Both the position numbers and the translations under genes were made by a program. Positions 55,467-64,000 of a stretch of 64,000 nt of DNA are shown one piece after another. Every line of letters starts with the position of its first letter. Within the stretch, counting starts at the first letter, position 1. The DNA comes from Knoxdaviesia capensis. Lineage: Eukaryota; Ascomycota; Sordariomycetes; Microascales; Gondwanamycetaceae. The stretch is from assembly GCA_001510575.1 (NCBI GenBank), contig LNGK01000010.1, positions 929,825-993,824 of the forward strand, read 5' to 3'. The notes under the pieces are model-generated. The model ran no database searches and was not told where the DNA came from. It saw only the letters and a list, made by a program, of their open reading frames with translations.

Positions 55467-57123
55467 ATGGCCACGGTTGACTTCTCAAGATATAAACGGC
55501 TGGTTCAGCTGTTCTGGGACCCAGAACCGGTGAATGATACCACTATCGATGTTCCTATCTGGTGCCTTGGATGTTCCTACTCTGTCCACGATAACGGTGC
55601 ATCCTCAAAATCCGAGACGGATCTCAGCACATCACTCTCCGACCCCGAACAACCCACACCTTCTACCACCCGGCCAGACTCCACCGGCGAACCCGCACCG
55701 ACGTCATTTAGCCCGTCAAGCGCTGCCCCCGCCCCCGACTCTAAACTTCCTATCGCACCACCGCAGAACGCACCGGACACCCCCCCAGACTCTGCGTCGA
55801 GCAGCGTCTCATCTTCATTAGCTTACGAAGATGGCACAATAACCCCCGAAGATGGAGGCTGGCCACAGGCATTCCGGGATGATTTCCAGTCCCGCTTTTG
55901 GATGACCTATCGGTCAGATTTCCCCCCGATTGCCAAATCACAGGATCCGAATGCGGCCAGTGCCATGTCCTTCACTGTTAGGCTCAAGTCGCAACTTCTC
56001 GAACAAACCGGCTTTTCGTCAGATACTGGATGGGGTTGCATGATTCGATCAGGCCAAAGCCTTCTGGCAAACGCCATTGCCATTTCAAGACTTGGTCGCG
56101 GTAAGTTCAAGCATCTTGTTTATATAATTATTTTTGATGGAGCGGTGCTAATGATACTTTCATGACCTCGTTTCCAATCATTCTAGAATGGAGAAGGAAT
56201 GTGGATGACGCAGAGGAGCGCAAAATCATTGCCAACTTCGCAGATGATCCGAGATCCCCGTATTCCATTCACAACTTTGTCATGCATGGCTCACAGGTCT
56301 GTGGCAAGTATCCTGGAGAGTGGTTTGGACCTTCGGCCACTGCAAAGTGCATCGAGTAAGTCTAGACGATCTGCCCATATATTATTTCTCTGCTGCTGGG
56401 TCATCATTAACGTTGCGATAACAAACTTTCATTAGGGACCTTGTCAACCGTCATGAGTCGTCCATCCGCGTCTACTCTACCGGCGATGTACCGGATGTTT
56501 TTGAGGATAACTTCATGAAGGTTGCGAAGCCAGATGGTACAACTTTCATTCCGACCCTGATTCTAGTGAGCACCCGGCTTGGCATCGACAAGGTGACTCC
56601 GGTGTACAGAGAGGCTTTGATTGCGTCCCTGCAGATGCCTCAGTCTGTTGGAATTGCAGGGTAAGTGCTTATCTTCACATCCGTTCCCTGAAGAGTCCCT
56701 TTCATTGATTGGTGATCTGTGAGCTCGACTAACAGCCTTCAAAGAGGCCGCCCGTCGTCGTCCCATTACTTCGTTGGTGCCCAGGGCCAATACCTATTCT
56801 ATCTCGACCCACACCACACCCGGCCTGCTATTCCTTTCCATGAAAACCCGTCCGAGTACTCGACTGCGGATGTTCAATCATTCCACACACATCGCCTACG
56901 CCGATTACACATTAAAGAGATGGACCCTAGCATGTTGATCGGCTTCTTGATCCGTGACGAAGAAGATTGGCATGAGTGGCGGCAGGGTGTCAAATATGTC
57001 CAGGGGAAAGCTGTCATTTCAGTTTCTGACCACGATCCTCGCATGGGTGGGGGTTCGGAACGATTTGGCGCTATTGACGAGGTCGAAACCCTAAGTGAGG
57101 GTGACACCGATACAGACCTATGA
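55467..57123 (+). CDS. ATG4: Autophagy cysteine protease Atg4
   Basis: Exons 55467-56100, 56187-56355, 56436-56660 and 56745-57123 join to 468 residues. The start MATVDFSRYKRLVQLFWDPEP is typical of mould Atg4. An acidic Ser/Pro/Thr insert (about 40-125) precedes the peptidase C54 core. The nucleophile is Cys191 in DTGWGCMIRSGQSLLA, and Asp364/His366 of the triad lie in YLDPHHTRPA. The segments HNFVMHG, CGKYPGEWFGPS and GRPSSSHYFVG are further family marks. Atg4 trims the C-terminus of Atg8 so it can be lipidated and later removes it from membranes in the cytosol. In exon 4 the acceptor chosen (AAAG at 56744) restores the conserved AGGRPSSS. The ATG at 55467 is the first in frame with the conserved N-terminus. 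Confidence 0.95.
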
Positions 57124-57494
57124 ACATATTGATGACAGGATGGCGTTCTTCTTTGTAGGGGGCATAATATAATACCAGAATCAAGTCCCATTTGCCGGCT
57201 CGGCATGCTTCTCGTGTTCTCTTCCTCCTTGACTGAAATAGCAAAACAAGACTTCGTTTGAAGCGTCGAGGCGGGATTTGCTGAGGTAAGCTTGGGAACT
57301 GACAATCCTAGAAAGTTCAGAAGGCGCACCCCTCCATGAGATCGAGTTTTTGTTGCCCCACTATCGGACCCGATAAGATAGGCAGGCATCCCGGTGGTTT
57401 TTTTTTCTGGTAAATGTGCTTCACGGCATCTTACATTTGAAATCACATTTTATACAACCGTTTAAACCACACAATTCAACTAACTGAAGCCAGC
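57124..57494. other. Short spacer ATG4 / JJJ1-like; nothing seen
   Basis: 371 bp, with the ATG4 3' region and the start-proximal promoter of the JJJ1-like gene in tandem. No repeat or RNA gene visible. Confidence 0.6.
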
Positions 57495-58770
57495 ATGGGT
57501 GCGCAACAGTCGTCCGCTCAGGAGACCAGTCCTCAGCCGAGACAGAAATGCTATTATGACCTCTTGGATGTCGACCAAGGCGCAACTGACGATGAGTATG
57601 GGTTCTTCATTAAGGCACACGTGCAAGTGAATCCGCTAGCCTGGAGACTTGGACTGACCTGGATCTCCCTTTCTCTTCTTGTAAATTTTTTTTTTTTTTA
57701 GAATCAAGAAGGCATATAGAAGAAAGGCTCTTCTTCTCCATCCAGATAAAAATCCAGATGATATAGAGAATTCCACTCGCCTCTTCGCAGAAGTTCAAAC
57801 TGCTTACGAAATTCTTTCCGATCCACAGGAGCGCGCCTGGTACGACTCTCATCGAGACGCGATTCTTGGTGGAGTGCCGGTGGATGACCACGATTCAGAG
57901 TCTGCAACATTCCGGAATGTGCGACTTACCACAGCTGAAGAAGTCCTCGCTGTAGCAGGCCGATTTAACACCTCCACGCGTTTCACGGACGAAGTGTCTG
58001 GCTTCTTTGGTGGACTAGACCAGTTCTTTGGGCACTTGTCTGATGAAGAAATCGCAGTCGCAAGTCCTGCTGTTGCCTACCCTTCATTCGGATATGCCAA
58101 TGATAGCTATGACGACATTGTGCGACCTTTCTATGTGGCCTGGTCGTCATTCTCAACAGTAAAGACTTACTCGTGGAAAGACAAATACCGGGTGTCTGAT
58201 GCCCCAGATCGAAGAGTTCGCCGGTTGATGGAAAAGGAAAACAAGAAATGCCGCGATGATGCCATTCGAGAATTCAACGAGGCAGTGAGATTCCTGGTCG
58301 CATTTGCTCGAAAGAGAGATCCCAGGTGCAAACAAAACACCAGTACTGATGCAGATCGGCAAGCCGCACTCCGAAATGCCTCGGCAGCCCAAGCAGCCAG
58401 ATCTCGGGCTGCTAATCAGGAAAAACTTGCTGCTGGGTCCGTTGCTGATTGGGTGCATTCCCGGGAAGGAGATTCTTCCAATGGCCATTTCGATCTTTCC
58501 AGTGAGGAGGAGGAAGAGGAGCCAGTCGAGGAAATTGAATGCGTGGTCTGCAACAAATCCTTCAAGAGTGAAAAGCAATACGAAGCCCACGAGCGAAGTA
58601 AGAAGCATATCAAAGCTGTCCAGCAATTAAAATACGAAATGAAGCGCGAAGAACGGAGCTTGAATGCTGGGCTGAGCTCTCTCAATTTGGATCCCAGCAA
58701 GGAAGGAGTATCATCATCTAGTTCAAATAGGAAAGAGACATCGGATACGGGAGAGTCCTTTCAAGGTTAA
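57495..58770 (+). CDS. JJJ1: JJJ1/DNAJC21-like DnaJ zinc-finger protein, C-terminally truncated
   Basis: Exons 57495-57595 and 57702-58770 give 389 residues. A J-domain spans about 20-90 (CYYDLLDVDQGATDDEIKKAYRRKALLLHPDKNPDD), with HPD intact. The central region matches Jjj1: FFGGLDQFFGHL, YDDIVRPFYVAWSSFSTVKTYSWKDKY and RRLMEKENKKCRDDAIREFNEAVRFLVAFARKRDPR. One C2H2 finger follows (CVVCNKSFKSEKQYEAHERSKKH, about 314-336). Jjj1 stimulates Hsc70 on 60S particles to recycle export factors such as Arx1. Family members usually run to about 500-590 residues and carry a second zinc finger near the C-terminus. Here the frame stops soon after the first finger, just where AT-rich, transposon-derived DNA begins. 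The gene therefore looks truncated or newly ended. The J-domain and core are intact, so partial function is possible. Confidence 0.85.
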
Positions 58771-60088
58771 TATAAGAAATACTACAGGAAGATAATAAAT
58801 AAACGAGGTATAATAGATATATTCATACTTTACGAGGTTATTAACGTACGCCCCTCCCGGGCGGCTAAGGAGCCGAGGGACTTATAGCTTAATTAGATCT
58901 ATTACCTTATTTATTCTTAAGGAAAGAAAGGTGTGATTCCTAGTTATATAGTCTAAATAACTAATAAATAGGTTATAATTATAAGGCACGTATATAGAAA
59001 TATATAAAAAGGGAAGCTTGAATTTTTTTATCTTAAGATGTTTCCTATGAAAGCGTGGCAGATGTCTCCTTTTTATAAGTCTTTTACTACCTCTTTAAGG
59101 CATTTATATGCATTTAGTTATATACTCAAATGCTGACCGCTAGGCAGTATCTACGTGTATTAGTATACGTTAGTACGTAACCGCAATGCACTCTGACCTA
59201 TTAGAGATTCATAAGGGGGGAAGGAAGATATACTAAAAAAAAATCTACTATTAGAAGAAAAGCTATTATTAAAGCTTAGACTATTAAAAGAAGTAAATAA
59301 ATATTCTAAAAGCAAATAATCTAAAAATCCAGACCGCTACCTTAAGTAATATAGAAGCCTCTTATAATAATAATAATACTAGATACCTTATTATTTATTC
59401 TATTAAGATATTTAATTATCTTATTAAATACTTTATTATTCTATCGATATTTTATTAAACTATCTATTTCTTTTATTAAAGACTTTATCGATTTATCGAT
59501 TCTTATTAAGAACTCGATAACTACTTATCGAATCGAATATTTATAAGGGTTATAAGAAATAATAATAAATAAATAATAATAAATAAATAATAATAATAAC
59601 TAGAATAATAACTATAAGTAATATTTTATTAGTATAATATAAGTTATAGTAGCATTTATAGGGAAGTTAGAATAGATAGAATAATAGGAGGGGTTATAGA
59701 ATATATTAGTATAATAGTATTTAGTATATAAAGTAATAATTATTTAATAATTAAATTAATAAATAATTATTAGATAATAATAAGATTAATAGAAATATTA
59801 AGTTATTAATAGTTATAATAATATAATATATATTATTAGATATAAGAGGAAAGACTTTCTATAGCGTCTTAGTTATATAATAACGTATTTACTTCGATTA
59901 TTAATAGGTATATATACTAGTATTTATACTATATATAACGGGATTCCTAATAAGTATTAGCTACTAATTTAGGAATTTATATTTATTATTATATTATATT
60001 TATTTAGTAACGTCTTACTAAATATTAGTTATAGTTATTAATTATTAGTTATATTATTTACTATTATATTATTTATTATTACTTATAA
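58771..60088 (-). repeat. AT-rich RIP-affected DNA, including the likely 3' LTR of a copia element
   Basis: The sequence shifts within about 30 bp of the JJJ1-like stop from gene-like composition to A/T-rich DNA made largely of TA, AAT and ATT words. The first ~450 bp keep some CA/TG; beyond about 59250 these are nearly gone. By position, the 3' LTR of the minus-strand copia relic should lie at the upper end, next to the purine tract at 60089-60103. The outer LTR edge could not be fixed. Confidence 0.6.
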
Positions 60089-63000
60089 CCTTTATCCCCC
60101 CCCGTAAAGTATATATTAATTAATTAATATATACTTTAGTTATTTATTATTATTTATTATTATTATTTCGGGTATAAAGCCTATAACTCCCTATTATATT
60201 AATATTGGCTTATATATATAACTTTCTTTCTTATATTTATTCAGTCTATCTCTAAGTAATAAGAATTTATTCCGGTCTAATACTTTAGTAAAGCTCTTAG
60301 CCGTATTATCCTTCGAATTTATATATTAAAGTAATATTTCTTCTTTTTATACTTCTTCTCTAACTTCATAATAGTCGATATCGATATATTTTATTTTTTT
60401 ATAGGATTCTAGATTATTACCTAATTTAATAGCTAATATATTATCTTTATATACTAAAGGTATATTAGTATTATTATTAGTAAATACCTTTATTACTGAT
60501 TTTATAGTATAATTAAGGTATATTACTTCTTTTATAGATTCTTTTAAAGCTATATAGTTAGCTTCGGTACTAGATAACGCTATAGCTTTCTAAGTACTAG
60601 AATCCTATAATACAGGGTTATTATCAATAGCAAAGACGTAGCTAGTAATACTAATTCTAGTATTGATATCACTAGCTAGGTTAGTATTATAATAACCTAT
60701 AATATTAAGATAATTAATATTAGAGTTATCATTATAGAAGTCTTTAATATTATATATTAACTTCTTATCTTCAGTGCTTAGTAAATAACCCTATAGCTTA
60801 TTTAAAGCTATAAAATAAGACTTATTTATACTTTTATATATTTAGATAATTAATTAACCGTATAAGCTATATTAACTCTTGTTCTAGTACTTAGATATAT
60901 AGTAAAGAACTAATTTATTATATATATAAGTCCTTTTTATTATTAAAAGCTATATCTATATTAACTAATAGCTTTAGGTTATTCACTATTAGCGTATTAG
61001 CTAATTTTATAATTCTATATTTATTATATTTATTCTAATATATATCGAACTTACTAAATAAGTTAATTAGATATTTATTTTAGTCTAATTCTAAATAAGA
61101 ATTATTTATAATATAATTAATTCCTAAAAAAGAAGAAATATCTCCTAGGTAGTTAATTATAATATCTTTAGATAAGTTATTTATTAGATTATTTATAAAG
61201 TTAATATCTAGACTAACTACAGCTATATTATCTATATAATAGAATATTATTATTTTCTTATTTTTAGATATAAGTTTAGAATCATTATTTAATATAAGTA
61301 TTATAGTATATTTCGAAAATTTATTTCGTAAATATTAGGACTAAAGTCTAGGACTTTATTTTCGTTTATATATAACTTTATTAAGTTTTCTTATTTTCCT
61401 ATAGCTATAAAAACTAATAGGAAGTTCGATATAAATATTAGTATCGATATTAATATATATAAAAGTATTTATAATATCATATTATATAATATACTATCAG
61501 TTTATTTATGCTAATATTAATATTATTCTATATTTTTTAGGTCTATAGGTAGTAGAAAAGGTAGTACTGATATTAGTACCGTTATCGTTTCAAAGCTTCT
61601 AAAGCTTCTAGCCTAACTTTAGCGCCTATCTCTTAATAGTTTTTTAAATATATAAGAATACGTTACTCTTCTAAGTTATCGCTTATACTAAGTATTAGCT
61701 TATCGCCTTATTATAAGCTAATAAGAAATAGCTATTTCCGTTTATAGATACTAATTATATCATACTAACGTCTATATAAATAACTTCCTTAAGTACCTTA
61801 GAGGGTACTTTAAAATCTAGTAATTTAAAAGATATTTTCTTTCTAAGGTTATAAGTACTATAAGGCTTAATAAGTTTAGTTCCCTTCTTAACTAATAAGC
61901 TAGTAACTACCTTAATTATTTAAGATATAGCTTCCTTTTTAAAGTAATAAAGGCGCTAATATATAAGAGTTTTATCCTTTAAAAGCGTATATAGGGATAC
62001 GTTAGTATATATTATCCTATTAATCTTAGTATATAAGGTATAGCCTTCGTTATAAGGAAGCTCCTTTTTAATTATATAGACCTTAAGGCCTTCTCTTACT
62101 TCTAATATAAAACCTCTTTTTATTTAAAAAATAATAGTAATAACTTTACCCTTAATTATTAGTTAGTTTATTACTAATATATACCTATTCTAAAATTAAG
62201 TAATTCTAGAAATAGCGTTAATAAGGAAAGTTAAGTAATATTAAATATTAGTAATCTTAAGGTTCGATCTATCTATTATTTAAAGTTAAATAGTTTTAAT
62301 ATATTAAACTCTTAATAAGCTACTTTCTAACTTAATTAAATTAGTAAAAGTCTTTAAAGAACTTTTTTTTAATTTAGATAAGTTAAAATATAAGAGTCTA
62401 AGCCTATATTATAGATTTAATTTCTATAAATACAGTAAGTAAAGTAAGGCTTAAAAGGTTATTAATCTATAGCTATATAAGTAATATTAAAAAAAGTAGT
62501 TAATTCCTTTATCTTAATATCTTTTAATAGCTTTTTACTCTTACTCTGAATAGACTTCTTTTTAGAAGTTATAATATTAATGATACCTAACTTATAAGTC
62601 TTCTCTTTATTATTAACTTTTATTTAATACTTACTTATAATATAACTTTTTATAATAGTACAAGTTACTTTTCTTCTTAATTAAAGTATTATTAATAATA
62701 GGCTTAAGGGGGGACGGGGTATTAGCTTTCTTTACGCTTTTATCTTTTTTCTAACTAAAGGTATTTTAGATTATTATAAATACGTAATATAATTTATATT
62801 TTTTAACTATATATTCAAATATAGTTATAATGATAGTAGGTTTATTATTAATATCTTTATTAGAGTTCTTTAAGATAGAGTAAGGTTTCTATTAAGCTTA
62901 AGATAGTAGAAAGTAATATAGTAGTACGCGCCTATTATAGTAAAGATAGTTAATATCATAAGCCCTTTTAGTCAAACCTTATATATCATAGGGATGAAAT

Positions 63001-63800
63001 AATTCAGGATTTAATAGGTTTTTCTTTTTATTTTATTTAAAAATTAAATATCCCTATAATATTCTTTAACTCTCTCTAGTAACTTAAAACTTATTAATAG
63101 TAGTACTTAAGGCGTTTAAAGGAGTCTTAAACTCTTTAAATTATTATAATTATTTTAAAATATCAAATAGCTTTAGGGTCTTATCGATAAGGACTATCTA
63201 GCTCTTAAGCTCTTTTATCTTGACCTTTATAGCTAAATATCTATAGTTCGTATCTTTATTAAAGTCTTTATTATTTTTAATCTCTAATTTATATTTCTAT
63301 TATTTAAAAAAGGATCTACGTTATCTTAGTTTTCGTTTCTTATAGTTATTTATATAACTTTCTTTTATAGCTTTATTAGTTTATTGAATAAGAGTTTTCA
63401 TTAATTTATCTACTAAATCTAACCTCTTAAATAAGTATTATTATCTTTTATTTCTTATAAGTTTATAGTAATCTTCTTAATTATTATATTCATAATTTAT
63501 TCTTAAGAAATAGGAGGGTAATAGATATATCCTATAGGCGTTTAGGGAATATATAGGGGTCTCTTTTTTAGATTTCAAGATAGCTTTATTAATATTAATT
63601 AAAACTTTAGTTTCTTTTCTATTGAAATCTATGTATTTATCTTTTGATACCGCTTATTTAATAAAGGCTTATATTATCTTACTATATCGTTTAGTATTAC
63701 GTTATCTTTATCTACGTTATCTTATCTATTTAAACGTATCTTAAGCTTTATCTCTTAGCTATTCTATCTTACTTCGATCTAGAAGATTTAGTTAGAGATA
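60089..63800 (-). mobile_element. RIP-degraded Ty1/copia retrotransposon (gag-pol remnants)
   Basis: On the minus strand, Ty1/copia pol domains are readable through many stops. An integrase part has YIDV near 61800 and NDNGT near 61580. A reverse transcriptase part has LNKVIYKRK-SPRL near 61370 and a decayed YVDD box reading YIDNI near 61235. RNase H has ALSSTEANYIALKE near 60560 and a terminal KSFTKVLDRNKF near 60290. On the minus strand a purine tract (CGGGGGGGGATAAAGG) follows at 60089-60104, placed like the polypurine primer before a 3' LTR. The order integrase-RT-RNase H defines copia rather than gypsy. The integrase-to-RT distance is too short, so part of pol has been deleted. The part above about 62 kb should be gag and upstream pol but is too decayed to delimit. 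No frame is intact. Confidence 0.75.
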
Positions 63801-64000
63801 TTATCCATTTTATAGTATTATATTAGCTATATAGGGAGTAAAGCTAAACTAAGAAATGGGGGGGGGTTTAATCTATTACTCAAGTTATTTAATCCAAATA
63901 TAAAAATAGGAAGGTATTATAGAAGTTTTATAGCTTTATAGGGTCTAAAATAGGGGGGTAATAAGTAGCTATAGAAGTTTTATAGCTTGAATGGTATCAA
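63801..64000. other. AT-rich DNA at the window end
   Basis: RIP-like sequence with G runs at about 63857 and 63951 and a short direct repeat (ATAGAAGTTTTATAGCTT) near 63919 and 63972. It could be the start of the copia element, its 5' LTR or a neighbouring repeat. The window ends before this can be decided. Confidence 0.4.

Noticed and set aside
14071..57123. Idea of an autophagy gene cluster (ATG9, VAC14, ATG4)
   Set aside because: The genes are 10-38 kb apart, differ in strand and are separated by unrelated genes; chance co-occurrence is sufficient.
63992..64000. TGGTATCAA at the window end as a copia primer-binding site
   Set aside because: It is on the + strand while the pol remnants read on the minus strand, and the window ends before an LTR border can be tested.

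Overview
The window is nuclear DNA of a filamentous ascomycete (Pezizomycotina). Family-level resemblance suggests Eurotiales (Aspergillus/Penicillium-type), but that placement is an inference. The signs are short spliceosomal introns (mostly 60-130 nt, GTAAGT-like donors, CTAAC-type branch sites), long pyrimidine-rich leaders, gene families typical of moulds, and repeats destroyed by RIP-like C-to-T mutation. I assembled 16 protein genes from their exons. All joins keep the reading frame, but none has been checked against transcripts.

Layout: a secreted Ala/Asp- and Asn-rich repeat protein (308-1991, +); mitochondrial ribosomal protein uS17m (3806-4295, +); a Sap1/Yta6-like MIT-AAA ATPase (5417-8505, -); COG6 (10749-13123, -) divergent from ATG9 (14071-17056, +); a mitoferrin-type carrier (20655-22330, +); a DNAJC3/p58IPK-like ER co-chaperone (23690-25282, -) divergent from an augmin HAUS1-like gene (26139-27047, +); VAC14 (27443-30631, -); a cytochrome b5-fused delta-8 sphingolipid desaturase (33685-35641, +); EMG1/NEP1 (39563-41138, +); a VOC-fold membrane protein (46344-48185, +); cystathionine gamma-synthase (50223-52376, +); an SPX-RING ubiquitin ligase (52903-54674, -) divergent from ATG4 (55467-57123, +); and a 3'-truncated JJJ1-like DnaJ gene (57495-58770, +).

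Two mobile-element regions interrupt this housekeeping landscape. At 37144-39102 lies a complete but dead Fot1/pogo-type DNA transposon with 87-bp inverted repeats and TA flanks. Its interior has almost no CpA/TpG left, while its ends are nearly intact. From about 58.8 kb to the window end the DNA is an AT-rich block holding a RIP-degraded Ty1/copia element on the minus strand. It abuts the JJJ1-like gene, which lacks its usual C-terminal third.

Most genes are unlinked housekeeping functions: membrane traffic and autophagy (COG6, ATG9, ATG4, VAC14), mitochondrial and ribosome biology (uS17m, mitoferrin, EMG1, JJJ1), proteostasis, lipid and sulfur metabolism. I see no biosynthetic cluster or defence island. 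The observations most worth a second look are a palindromic CACGTGGG site just upstream of the SPX-RING gene, the two RIP landscapes and the truncated JJJ1, an orphan exon resembling the start of pyrroline-5-carboxylate reductase, scattered telomere-like AACCCTA motifs, and clustered ACTGTAC motifs upstream of the desaturase.
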